A stretch of DNA of 64,000 bases from Paenibacillus radicibacter (GTDB taxonomy: Bacteria; Bacillota; Bacilli; Paenibacillales; NBRC-103111). Position numbers and translations under genes: made by a program. Position 1 is the first letter of the stretch. Every line of letters begins with the position of its first letter. The notes under the pieces were generated by a model. That model had not been told where the DNA came from, searched no databases, and saw only the letters and a list, made by a program, of their open reading frames with translations. The stretch spans positions 248,001-312,000 of the forward strand of contig NZ_JANQBC010000005.1 of NCBI RefSeq assembly GCF_024721995.1, read 5' to 3'. Below are positions 25,766-33,699 of the stretch, piece by piece.

Positions 25766-25917
25766 GAGCAGCGCTCCTTTCTTTTTGCAAGTACACAACG
25801 AATCCATTCTTACCGTAAGTAGTATGTGTCTGTGTGAGTTGTTGTATGAACGTGAAGGGATTGGGGAACGTTTATAAACAAACCGATTACAGGCAAGAGA
25901 GGAAGGTGGAACCAAGG

Positions 25918-26118
25918 GTGAGTAGCAAAGAGCATGAAGTCGCGAAAGAAGCCGATTCCCTTTATGAAGGTCGGGACAAATATTGTATGGAAATCGATCG
26001 GATGGTCAGCGAAGGGCTTGGTGGGGGAACCGTGTCTAAAGACAATGGTAAAATAGACGATACCACGACGGATTCGATGATGGAGATTGACACCATATTG
26101 AATTCACAGCAAAGGTAA
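25918..26118 (+). CDS. Small acidic hypothetical protein divergent from ku
   Basis: A 66-residue, charged protein that I do not recognise, starting MSSKEHEVAKEADSLYEGRDKYCMEIDR and rich in Asp/Glu. The GTG at 25918 lies 8 bases after GAGGAAGG; the open frame extends upstream to 25834 with a less supported start. It has no membrane segment. Its position divergent from ku raises the possibility of shared spore-stage control, but nothing in the sequence shows this. Confidence 0.5.
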   Translation: MSSKEHEVAKEADSLYEGRDKYCMEIDRMVSEGLGGGTVSKDNGKIDDTTTDSMMEIDTILNSQQR

Positions 26119-26168
26119 GAGGAACAGGGAATGATATTTTAAAATGGAAAATAATTCAAGGCGTAATA

Positions 26169-26196
26169 TTGTGGCACGTATTATTTCTGATATAAT
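26169..26196 (+). promoter_or_regulatory. Promoter of the WecG/TagA gene
   Basis: TTGTGG (26169-26174), a 16-base spacer and TATAAT (26191-26196). Transcription would begin near 26203, so the hairpin at 26215-26245 lies at the very 5' end of the mRNA. Confidence 0.5.
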
Positions 26197-26214
26197 CTAG
26201 TTACACTTGCAAAA

Positions 26215-26245
26215 GACTCTGATGAAGGTTCATCGGAGTTATTTT
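26215..26245 (+). terminator. Leader hairpin with T-run (terminator or attenuator)
   Basis: GACTCTGATGAA pairs with TTCATCGGAGTT (one G:T and one end mismatch) with a very small loop, followed by ATTTTTATTT. It lies between the promoter and the glycosyltransferase ATG at 26273, so it resembles an attenuator, unless the promoter call is wrong and it ends the upstream small gene. Confidence 0.55.
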
Positions 26246-26272
26246 TATTTCATATGAAGGCGGAAAATAACT

Positions 26273-27010
26273 ATGACTCAAGCAACACAAATTATGGGGA
26301 TCACATTCCCGAAGCGAACACTGGACGAAACCATACAGGAAATTAGTGAAGTTGTAGGGCAGAATCGATCTGAGCTGTGTCATGTTGTAACAGGCAATCC
26401 TGAGATCGTAATGGCCTGTCAGCATGATAAAGAGTTACGCACGATTGTAGAAGAAGCAGGACTTGTAACAGCCGACGGAATTGGGATTGTGATGGTTTCC
26501 AAAGTAAGAGGCGGGAGCTTACCGGAGCGGGTGACGGGTTGTGATCTCTTGTTTAAGTTATTAGAAGGAAATGCGGATTCCATGCAAAAGTGGACGTTTT
26601 ATTTACTAGGTGCAGATGAGGAAACAAGTAAGAAAGCGGTAGAAGTGATTACTCAGAAGTACCCGAATGTTACAATCGTCGGCAGACATCATGGCTATTT
26701 TAAACCGGAAGAAGATCAGGCAATTGTAGATGAAATTGGGTCTCTGGCACCTGACTTCTTAATCGTTGCACTCGGTGCACCTCGTGCAGAACGCTGGATT
26801 TATAAGTACAAGCATGAGCTAAATGCTAGAGTAGCAATTGGTGTAGGCGGAAGCCTCGATGTTGTAGCGGGGAAAGTGAAACGTGCACCGAAGATGTGGC
26901 AGAAGTTACATATGGAGTGGCTGTACAGATTGCTCAAACAACCATCAAGATGGCGCAGACAATTGATTTTACCGCGATTCGCCCTCAAGGCAGTGTTCTA
27001 TAAGAAATAA
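26273..27010 (+). CDS. WecG/TagA/CpsF family glycosyltransferase
   Basis: A 245-residue GT26 enzyme. Diagnostic segments are TADGIGIVMVSKVRGG with SLPERVTGCDL near residue 70-90, the LGAPRAERWIYKY region, and GVGGSLDVVAGKVKRAPKMWQK followed by LEWLYRLL-type residues near 190-220. TagA transfers ManNAc to GlcNAc-PP-undecaprenol to build the wall teichoic acid linkage unit. No other teichoic acid gene is adjacent. GAAGGCGG precedes the ATG. Confidence 0.88.
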   Translation: MTQATQIMGITFPKRTLDETIQEISEVVGQNRSELCHVVTGNPEIVMACQHDKELRTIVEEAGLVTADGIGIVMVSKVRGGSLPERVTGCDLLFKLLEGNADSMQKWTFYLLGADEETSKKAVEVITQKYPNVTIVGRHHGYFKPEEDQAIVDEIGSLAPDFLIVALGAPRAERWIYKYKHELNARVAIGVGGSLDVVAGKVKRAPKMWQKLHMEWLYRLLKQPSRWRRQLILPRFALKAVFYKK

Positions 27011-27025
27011 GGAGAAAGTTAACCT

Positions 27026-27103
27026 ATGGGAATAAGTCTCGAAGAAGAATCGAGCAGGGAATACATGTCGAACAGTAATGGTTTTAAAAAAAGATGTAAG
27101 TAA
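27026..27103 (+). CDS. Possible 25-residue peptide
   Basis: ATG 27026 opens a 25-codon frame (MGISLEEESSREYMSNSNGF, then a basic KKRCK tail) ending at TAA 27101. AAGGAG lies 11 bases upstream, directly after the glycosyltransferase stop, and the terminator begins at the stop codon. It could be a real small protein or chance; I know no family. Confidence 0.3.
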   Translation: MGISLEEESSREYMSNSNGFKKRCK

Positions 27104-27133
27104 CCTCCTGCAGTGATTGCGGGAGGTTTTATT
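27102..27133 (+). terminator. Rho-independent terminator
   Basis: AACCTCCTGCA pairs with TGCGGGAGGTT (27118-27128), followed by TTATTTAT. Confidence 0.8.
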
Positions 27134-27253
27134 TATCCCGGAGACATCTGATATTTAGCTCTTAGAAGTTGCTACATCGAAGCCATGAGGGCTATAATAA
27201 GGACAAATCGAAGCGATTCGTGATGCCTTAAGCTAGGAAGGATGGAATAGATC

Positions 27254-27742
27254 GTGTCTGTGTTTACTTTTATCGCTCAAAATGAGCAGGATACGGAGCG
27301 GCTTGCACAGCAGTTAGCTAAGCTAACAGTACCGGGTACGGTTATGACGCTCGATGGTGATTTAGGCGCGGGTAAGACTCGATTTTCCCAAGGATTTGCG
27401 CGGGCAATCGGTGTGCAAGGCGTAGTCAATTCGCCAACATTTACGATTATTAAAGAGTATATGGGAAGTAAGCTTCCTTTTTATCATATGGATGTGTACC
27501 GCATTTCAATCGAAGAAGCCGATGAGCTGGGACTTGATGAGTATTTCTACGGTGATGGCGTGACTTTGGTTGAATGGTCGAGCTTAATTGAAGACATACT
27601 GCCGCCACAGCGACTAGAAATGAAGATTGAACGGATCGGAGAGTCGGATCGCAAGTTTACGATTATTCCGCATGGAAAGCCTTATACACAGTGGTGCAGT
27701 GATGCACAGGAGAACGGGTGGTTAACGCATAATGGACAATAA
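27254..27742 (+). CDS. tsaE: tRNA t6A biosynthesis ATPase TsaE
   Basis: A 162-residue protein with the Walker A loop GDLGAGKTRF (near residue 36) and the conserved SPTFTIIKEY segment. TsaE is the ATPase that resets the TsaB-TsaD complex during N6-threonylcarbamoyladenosine synthesis at tRNA position 37. A GTG start follows AGGAAGGATGG. It begins the tsaE-tsaB-rimI-tsaD operon and overlaps tsaB by 11 bases. Confidence 0.93.
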   Translation: MSVFTFIAQNEQDTERLAQQLAKLTVPGTVMTLDGDLGAGKTRFSQGFARAIGVQGVVNSPTFTIIKEYMGSKLPFYHMDVYRISIEEADELGLDEYFYGDGVTLVEWSSLIEDILPPQRLEMKIERIGESDRKFTIIPHGKPYTQWCSDAQENGWLTHNGQ

Positions 27743-28673
27743 CAATCAACAACAAATACAGCAAGATGGTTATCTGCTTGCTATGGATACATCAACGGCG
27801 ACGATTGCCATTGCTCTATATCGAGGTGGGGTGATGATGGCGGAACAAGCTGCACTTGCAGCTCGTGATCATTCCAGACACTTGCTGCCGCTCGTTCAGT
27901 CGATGCTGGAGAAGCAAAATATGAAGATCAAAGACTTGTCTGCGATTGGTATTGGCGTCGGACCTGGCTCTTATACAGGGGTTCGGATTGGTATTACCGC
28001 AGCGAAGACATTCGCATGGGCACAGCAAATTCCGGTATTCGGAATTTCTTCATTAGAAGTGCTCGCATTTGGCGGCTACAAGACGTATGAGGAATCGGGT
28101 AATAATGATTCTGGTAATAACGCACAGCCGTCGGGTCTTGTGAGTCTTAACTTTGTATCGCTAGGTTCTGACTTTGGTGCATATGGTGCGTGTTCGATAG
28201 ATGGATGTGAGCCAGCTGATACTCAAAAAGTGAATGCAGGACATTCGTCTACAATAAAATGGGTCATTCCTCTTGTTAACGCAAGACGAGGTCAAGCCTA
28301 TACTTCATTGTTTGCAGCAGGTAACAATGGCGAGTGGTCAGCACTTGTTCCGGATAAAATCCGCCTGATGAGCACATGGTGCGAGCAGCTCTTAGCAATG
28401 TTAAATGAACCGAATTGCGTACAGCCACAAGAGATTATTTTTGTAGGTGAATATGAAGGGTTTGAAGAGGAAATTGCCACTGTTTCCCGAGCATATAGCG
28501 GAAAATTTGCGACTTGGTCGCATCAGATGCGCGGTCGTGATCTTGCAGAACTGGCGAATAGATGTTGGCAAGCTGGTGAACCATCAGACAATGTTCATAA
28601 CTTAGTGCCGAACTACACGCAAATGACAGAAGCGGAGAATAACCTTCGTAAATTGCAAAAAGAACAAGGCTAA
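27732..28673 (+). CDS. tsaB: tRNA t6A biosynthesis protein TsaB with an internal insertion
   Basis: A 313-residue YeaZ-family protein. The ASKHA start LLAMDTSTATIAIAL (residues 15-29), RDHSRHLLPLV and GVGPGSYTGVRIG are intact. It scaffolds TsaD. Typical members have about 230 residues; the excess is a Gly/Ser/Asn-rich insert at about residues 116-177 plus an N-terminal Asn/Gln-rich stretch (MDNNNQQQIQQ). The insert keeps the reading frame and falls between the SSLEVLA helix and the conserved VNARRGQAY strand, so it is probably a surface loop. Confidence 0.9.
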   Translation: MDNNNQQQIQQDGYLLAMDTSTATIAIALYRGGVMMAEQAALAARDHSRHLLPLVQSMLEKQNMKIKDLSAIGIGVGPGSYTGVRIGITAAKTFAWAQQIPVFGISSLEVLAFGGYKTYEESGNNDSGNNAQPSGLVSLNFVSLGSDFGAYGACSIDGCEPADTQKVNAGHSSTIKWVIPLVNARRGQAYTSLFAAGNNGEWSALVPDKIRLMSTWCEQLLAMLNEPNCVQPQEIIFVGEYEGFEEEIATVSRAYSGKFATWSHQMRGRDLAELANRCWQAGEPSDNVHNLVPNYTQMTEAENNLRKLQKEQG

Positions 28674-28686
28674 GGAGGAAGTAGCA

Positions 28687-29178
28687 GTGGAATCATTATC
28701 ACAATCTGCTCCAATTGGGGATCAGCTCGAATTTCGCTCCATGTCGCTTCAAGATATCCCTTATGTACTTGATATTGAAAAAGAAGCTTTCACACTGCCT
28801 TGGTCCAAGGATGCTTTCTATAACGAACTGACGAACAACCATTTCGCCCATTACATGATTATGGAGATTAATGGCGAAGTCGGTGGTTATGCCGGCATGT
28901 GGATGATCGTAGATGAAGCACACGTGACGAACATTGCACTGAAGGGCATTCATCGCGGTCAAAAGCTCGGTGAACGTCTATTAATTGAACTTCAGCAAGC
29001 AGCAGCAACACTAGGAGCTACTCGTATGACACTTGAGGTGCGTGTTTCTAATGAAATCGCGCAAAATTTATATACCAAATTAGGATTTACAAGCGCCGGT
29101 GTGAGACCGGGTTACTATACAGACAATAATGAAGATGCGCTTATTATGTGGGCTGATCTTCCTAAAGCGATGAAATGA
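28687..29178 (+). CDS. rimI: Ribosomal protein S18-alanine N-acetyltransferase
   Basis: A 163-residue GNAT protein. The acetyl-CoA loop is RGQKLGERLLIEL (near residue 95) and the C-terminal ARPGYY-type motif appears as GVRPGYYTDNNEDALIM. RimI acetylates the N-terminus of S18 and perhaps other proteins. It sits between tsaB and tsaD, the standard Bacillales order. A GTG start follows AGGAGG. Confidence 0.9.
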   Translation: MESLSQSAPIGDQLEFRSMSLQDIPYVLDIEKEAFTLPWSKDAFYNELTNNHFAHYMIMEINGEVGGYAGMWMIVDEAHVTNIALKGIHRGQKLGERLLIELQQAAATLGATRMTLEVRVSNEIAQNLYTKLGFTSAGVRPGYYTDNNEDALIMWADLPKAMK

Positions 29179-29193
29179 CGGTGAGTAATAACA

Positions 29194-30222
29194 ATGAATA
29201 ACACGGAGAACCAGCCTGTCTATATGATGGCAATTGAGACAAGCTGTGACGAAACATCAGTTGCTATTATTGAAAATGGGAAGACCATTCGCTCGAATAT
29301 CGTATCCTCCCAGATTGAAACACACAAGCAGTTCGGGGGGGTTGTGCCTGAGATTGCTTCGCGTAAGCATGTTGAAGTCATGACGGTAGTTATGCAAGAG
29401 GCGCTAGATGAAGCAGGTGTGCGTCCAGATGAACTATCTGCGATTGCAGTGACGCAAGGTCCAGGTCTTGTTGGTGCACTATTAATTGGTGTAATCGCAG
29501 CAAAATCACTTGCTTGCGCATTAGACATTCCTCTAATTGGTGTGCATCATATTGCAGGTCATATTTATGCGAACGAATTGGTGCATGATATTGAATATCC
29601 TGCTGTAGCCCTTGTCGTATCAGGTGGTCATACCGAACTTGTGCATATTCCAGCTCCCGGGGAGTTCCACATCATTGGACAGACGCGTGATGATGCAGCA
29701 GGAGAAGCTTATGATAAAGTGGCGCGTGCCCTTCAACTGCCTTATCCGGGTGGTCCACACATTGATCGTCTTGCACAAGAGGCAGATGGTGAAATTGTGA
29801 TGCCACGTGCATGGCTTGAAGCAGATTCGTATGATTTCTCCTTCTCCGGACTCAAGTCTGCTGTACTAAACACGATCAACCAGCTGCAGATGAAAGGACA
29901 GACCGTTCCTGGATCACATATCGCAAGAGGGTTCCAGAACTCCGTTGTTGAGGTGTTAGTAGAGAAGGCAGTGCGTGCGGCTAAAGAGTATGGAGCACGT
30001 CAACTACTGTTAGCGGGTGGAGTTGCTGCTAACCGTGGATTGCGCGAGCGCTTAACGGAACGTTTTGCCGAGATTGAAGTTCCACTTCTGATACCGCCAT
30101 TTAAGCTATGTACGGATAACGCGGCGATGATCGGGGCTGCTGGCTTCTTGAAATGGGAGAAGCAAGAGTTCACACCGCTTGATTTTACGGCGGAGCCAGG
30201 ATTGAAGCTTGAGACTTGGTAG
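29194..30222 (+). CDS. tsaD: tRNA N6-adenosine threonylcarbamoyltransferase TsaD
   Basis: A 342-residue Kae1/Gcp protein. Metal-binding HHIAGH (near residue 113), the ASKHA phosphate motif [12 protein letters not shown], and [10 protein letters not shown] near the C-terminus are all present. It transfers threonylcarbamoyl from its adenylate to A37 of ANN-decoding tRNAs, together with TsaB and TsaE. It is the last gene of the operon. An inverted-repeat element (30234-30367) lies between its stop and its terminator. Confidence 0.95.
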   Translation: MNNTENQPVYMMAIETSCDETSVAIIENGKTIRSNIVSSQIETHKQFGGVVPEIASRKHVEVMTVVMQEALDEAGVRPDELSAIAVTQGPGLVGALLIGVIAAKSLACALDIPLIGVHHIAGHIYANELVHDIEYPAVALVVSGGHTELVHIPAPGEFHIIGQTRDDAAGEAYDKVARALQLPYPGGPHIDRLAQEADGEIVMPRAWLEADSYDFSFSGLKSAVLNTINQLQMKGQTVPGSHIARGFQNSVVEVLVEKAVRAAKEYGARQLLLAGGVAANRGLRERLTERFAEIEVPLLIPPFKLCTDNAAMIGAAGFLKWEKQEFTPLDFTAEPGLKLETW

Positions 30223-30233
30223 TTTAAATATCG

Positions 30234-30367
30234 AGTGTGTTCAATAAGTTAACGTAAGAGAAAAAAGCAACTAGAGGAACGGAGTTTTCGCCTTTGAGAC
30301 TCACGATTTCAACAGCGACCGGAAGTGTTTTTTTCTCTGTAGTGTCCTAACTTATTGAACACACACT
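30234..30367. repeat. Inverted-repeat element, copy A (MITE-like)
   Basis: The ends are perfect inverted repeats of 17 bases: GTGTGTTCAATAAGTTA (30235-30251) and its complement (30348-30364). Inside, AGAGAAAAAA is matched by TTTTTTCTCT, and the core contains GAGGAACGGAG, TCGCCTTTGAGA, TCACGATT and CAGCGACCGGAAGT, all shared with the copies at 36662 and 51240. This copy lacks the central loop present in the others. It lies in the 3' untranslated part of tsaD. Confidence 0.85.
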
Positions 30368-30387
30368 TATTAACAAAATAAAACGAG

Positions 30388-30422
30388 AGCAGCGCGAAAT
30401 GTTATGTTTCGGGCTGCTTTTT
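30388..30422 (+). terminator. Rho-independent terminator of the tsa operon
   Basis: AGCAGCGCGAAA (30388-30399) pairs with TTTCGGGCTGCT (30407-30418), followed by TTTTG. It is displaced from tsaD by the inverted-repeat element. Confidence 0.85.
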
Positions 30423-30517
30423 GTAGATAAAAGTAATAGCTTGTCATATAATGGTAGTAGTGCTTACACATTATTGTAAGCGCATTCAAAATAACAGGGA
30501 TGGATGAGGATTCATTT

Positions 30518-32587
30518 ATGCGAAAAATAGCTGCTTTCTTACGTTTTCGAGGCATCAGGGTGCGGACATATGCAACGATTCTACCGATTTTTATGGCGAC
30601 ACTAGCTGTCGTGCTTGTCTTTTCGTATTCCTTTTCCAAACAAAAACTCGAACTTGAAATTGAGCGTAATATTGTCCAGCAGCTAGAGAGATCCAACACC
30701 CAAATTGCAAGTGAGCTAAATGTGCATACGAAGAATACTGAAGTGTTTGCGCGTACGGTTGAGCAGAATGCGAAGCAGATGAACGTAGATGCTTTTCGCG
30801 TGATGACCGAGAATGTGATGAAGATCAATCCGGAGACGCTCGGGTTTGGCGTGTACTTTGAACCTTATCAGTACCAAGAGAAGACACAATACTTTGCGAC
30901 GAACGTCGTAAAACAGAACAAGAAATTCGTACATATGGAAAATAGCGATCCAAGCTTAAAAAACTATACCGAGCAAGAGTGGTATATCGAAGGTAAGAAA
31001 TCCTTGTACGCGAGCTTCGTTGCGGGTCCTTTTTATGATGAAAAAGAGCAAGCCGTGAAGATGACGACTTCGGTTCCATTTTACGATATCAAGTCGAGTT
31101 TTCAAGGTGTCATTAAAAACGAATTTAATTTATCGAATATTCAAAATTCCGTTCGCAATATTAAAGTCGGGACAACAGGTTGGGCATTCCTACTCGACAG
31201 TAAAGGGCAGTATTTAGCTGCACCAGATAAAGAAAAACATATGAAGCTGAATATTACCAAAGAATCTAATACCTCCCTAGCTCGCGCTGGTGAATACATG
31301 ATGGAGAGAGAAGAAGGTCAGGTCAAATATACGGATGGGCAAGAAACGTACCAAATTCAGTTCCAGAAAGTGCCGAAGATGGGCTGGTACGTAGGTCTTG
31401 TCATTTCGGAAAGCGAACTGTATGCACCTTTAAAAATATTACTGCAGCGCCTTATCATCATTGGTGGGGTGGGTATGGTTGTCGCGATAGCAGCGATCTA
31501 TCTCTACACGCTCTACATTATTCGTAATATTGATCGAATGAACAAGCTGTCGAAGCTAATGTCTACGGGTGACTTTACGCAGCAGGTGTCAGCCAAGAGC
31601 AAAGATGAATTTGGTGAGATGGCGCGCAACTTCAACCAGATGATTGATAATGTTAAAGGGTTGCTCAATCAAGTAGCAGGGCACACGCTCATTGTTGCAT
31701 CGACTGCGGAGCAATTAACAGCGAATACGAATGAGACTGCAGCTGCAACGCAAAGTGTGACACAAGCGATGCAAGAAGTTGCCGCAGGCTCCGATGAACA
31801 AATGCAGAGTTCCGTTGAGACATCTCGCAGTATGGAGGAGATGATGAGCAGTATCCACCACATTACAGAATCCGCAGAAGTGGCGATTCAGTCGTCGGAA
31901 CAAGCCGTGCAACAAGCGAAGAGCGGGAATGCCATGCTGCAATCGGTTGTGGATCAGATGAAGTCAGTGAACAGCTCGGTACAGACGACATCAAATGTAG
32001 TTGAGTTGCTAGGTAAGCGTTCCAATGAAATTAGTGTGATGACGAGTGTCATCGCAAACATCAGTAAAGAAACAAATATTTTATCGTTAAATGCGAGTAT
32101 TGAAGCGATGCGTGCAGGTGCACAAGGTAAGGGCTTTGCAGTTGTCGCTGCTGAGGTACGAAAGCTGTCTGAGAATACAAAAGCCGCTGCAACGAACATT
32201 GCTGATTTAGTTGAGGCGATCCAATCGGATATTCGTCGTGTGGTAGAAGTGATGGAGGTAGGGACCAAAGAAGTAGCTGCGGCAACGACGATGGTGAATC
32301 AGACGGGAGAAATGTTCCACGAGATTGTACGGTTTAACGAGCGGAATAACAACCAAATTGAAGAAGTGTTTCATGCGTCAGAACAGATTACAGCGGGAGC
32401 CAAGCAAGTTGCCGAGTCATTGCTTCATTACTCTACAATTGCACGTGCTTCTTCAGCTAATTCACAAGCTGTTGCATCGACTTCCGAAGAACAACTTGCA
32501 TCCATGCAGGAAATTGCTTCTTCAGCAACAGTGTTAGCGAAGCTTTCCGATGAATTGCAATCGATCATTGGAAAGTTCAAAATCTAG
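30518..32587 (+). CDS. Methyl-accepting chemotaxis protein
   Basis: A 689-residue chemoreceptor. It has an N-terminal membrane helix (about residues 14-38), a large extracytoplasmic dCache-type domain (about 40-300, with the WYIEGKKS and GWAFLLDSKGQYL blocks), a second helix (about 310-335), a HAMP domain (to about 390), and a long signalling coiled coil whose tip is the conserved INNISKETNILSLNA-like segment (ANISKETNILSLNASIEAMR). It senses a small ligand outside and controls CheA. ATG 30518 is 9 bases from GAGG. It is transcribed alone. Confidence 0.92.
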   Translation: MRKIAAFLRFRGIRVRTYATILPIFMATLAVVLVFSYSFSKQKLELEIERNIVQQLERSNTQIASELNVHTKNTEVFARTVEQNAKQMNVDAFRVMTENVMKINPETLGFGVYFEPYQYQEKTQYFATNVVKQNKKFVHMENSDPSLKNYTEQEWYIEGKKSLYASFVAGPFYDEKEQAVKMTTSVPFYDIKSSFQGVIKNEFNLSNIQNSVRNIKVGTTGWAFLLDSKGQYLAAPDKEKHMKLNITKESNTSLARAGEYMMEREEGQVKYTDGQETYQIQFQKVPKMGWYVGLVISESELYAPLKILLQRLIIIGGVGMVVAIAAIYLYTLYIIRNIDRMNKLSKLMSTGDFTQQVSAKSKDEFGEMARNFNQMIDNVKGLLNQVAGHTLIVASTAEQLTANTNETAAATQSVTQAMQEVAAGSDEQMQSSVETSRSMEEMMSSIHHITESAEVAIQSSEQAVQQAKSGNAMLQSVVDQMKSVNSSVQTTSNVVELLGKRSNEISVMTSVIANISKETNILSLNASIEAMRAGAQGKGFAVVAAEVRKLSENTKAAATNIADLVEAIQSDIRRVVEVMEVGTKEVAAATTMVNQTGEMFHEIVRFNERNNNQIEEVFHASEQITAGAKQVAESLLHYSTIARASSANSQAVASTSEEQLASMQEIASSATVLAKLSDELQSIIGKFKI

Positions 32588-32600
32588 ATATTTAACTATT

Positions 32601-32638
32601 CACAGGGGGTGTGCATGAAATTATGCACACCCCCTGTG
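32601..32638. repeat. Perfect 16-bp inverted repeat after the chemoreceptor gene
   Basis: CACAGGGGGTGTGCAT and its exact complement flank a 6-nt loop GAAATT. No T-run follows, so it is not a classical terminator. Its right arm overlaps the first DnaA box (32635-32643). Confidence 0.75.
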
Positions 32639-32816
32639 GATAATGTTGATAAGTTTGAAAAATCCCGCTAGTTCTTATTTTTTGAATACTAGTAAAATCG
32701 GATAACTCTAGGACAACTTTTTCAGGTGTTTCTGTGGATAGTGTGGATAATTATGTTAGAAAGAAAGCTAACCCTAGATTATTCTAAGGTTAGCTTTAAA
32801 TTTTATTTGTGGATAA
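32635..32816. promoter_or_regulatory. DnaA-box cluster
   Basis: TGTGGATAA, the complement of the consensus DnaA box TTATCCACA, occurs exactly at 32635, 32742 and 32808, and TGTGGATAG, a single mismatch, at 32733 directly next to the second. All four are in the same orientation within 182 intergenic bases. Clusters of this kind outside oriC titrate DnaA and delay replication initiation in B. subtilis. This one lies downstream of tsaD (gcp), as one of the B. subtilis clusters does by my recollection. Confidence 0.65.
32764..32797. terminator. Hairpin terminator between convergent genes
   Basis: AAAGCTAACC pairs with GGTTAGCTTT, with an inner TAGA/TCTA helix and a TTAT loop, followed on the plus strand by AAATTTTATTT. 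It can serve the chemoreceptor gene, and its reverse may serve the SGNH gene. Confidence 0.7.
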
Positions 32817-32857
32817 CGCTGTGGAGAATGAGTGCTGTTATTTAATGTGGTATTCCT

Positions 32858-33562
32858 TTAGATTTCAATTCCGTGCTGTTGTAATGTATCGCGCAACACG
32901 GTTGCCATAATGTCATATCCGACGATATGAGGATGAAGACCATCATCAGCTAGGCCATCCCGTAATTTGGTTCCATCTTCCGTCGTTAAATGGGAGTGGT
33001 AATCGACGAAAATCGCCCCTTCTTGTTCAGCCAGTTTGCGCAGCGAGATATTCAGGTTGCGAATAAGTTCATTCTTAACTGAAAGTGATGCGAAGTAGTC
33101 CATGTTAACAGGAAGAATGGAGCATAGAATCGGCTTAATCTGATGTTTGCTTGCAAGTACCAGCATTTCACGTACATCATGTTCAACTTCGTGATGGATC
33201 GCATCTGGCAGCTTGCGACCAGATTCACTCCAAGCATCGAGCGCGTGCATGTTGTTTATTCCAATCTTAAGCACGACGTATTTGGGATTAAGTTGGATGA
33301 CATCAGCTTGGAAACGACGCAAGACATGCCCACTTACATCCCCACTGATACCGCGGTTAATATGAACTTTACTAGAAGCACCGAAGTAGGTGTGTAGATC
33401 CCATAATTGTGTAATTGAATCACCAATAAAGACAAAGTCAACGGGAACATGCTTCGTTAATAATACTTCATTGCCAATGTCGAACTCTAGCCTGCGGCTA
33501 TCTGCAGCAGCCGCAACACCGAATGCTCCAGGTTGTACGATAGAAATGCGCTTCATGTTCAT
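32858..33562 (-). CDS. SGNH/GDSL hydrolase
   Basis: A 234-residue protein with block I FIGDSITQLW (Ser near residue 48), block II NRGISGD, block III KIGINN, and block V DGLHPHIVGYD. It has no signal peptide. It differs clearly from the SGNH protein at 14310. Related proteins deacylate lipids or carbohydrates; the substrate is unknown. The ATG is preceded by TAGGAG. Confidence 0.82.
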   Translation of the reverse strand: MNMKRISIVQPGAFGVAAAADSRRLEFDIGNEVLLTKHVPVDFVFIGDSITQLWDLHTYFGASSKVHINRGISGDVSGHVLRRFQADVIQLNPKYVVLKIGINNMHALDAWSESGRKLPDAIHHEVEHDVREMLVLASKHQIKPILCSILPVNMDYFASLSVKNELIRNLNISLRKLAEQEGAIFVDYHSHLTTEDGTKLRDGLADDGLHPHIVGYDIMATVLRDTLQQHGIEI

Positions 33563-33645
33563 TTCTCCTACCTCTCATCAATCAAATATTTAGTCGTATA
33601 GATGAAACTAAGGTAAGTATAAGACAACTGTACTGCAAAAGTAAG

Positions 33646-33679
33646 AGCCCTGTACCGTTAATTAAATTGGTACAGGGCT
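33646..33679 (-). terminator. Minus-strand terminator after the germination gene
   Basis: AGCCCTGTACC and GGTACAGGGCT form a perfect 11-bp stem. Read on the minus strand it is followed by CTTACTTTTG. Confidence 0.7.
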
Positions 33680-33699
33680 TATTGGCTTGATCAAGCGAG

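Noticed and set aside
30239-30366. Copy A of the repeat as a simple terminator
   Set aside because: The same arms and core recur at two other loci, and a separate normal terminator lies at 30388-30422.
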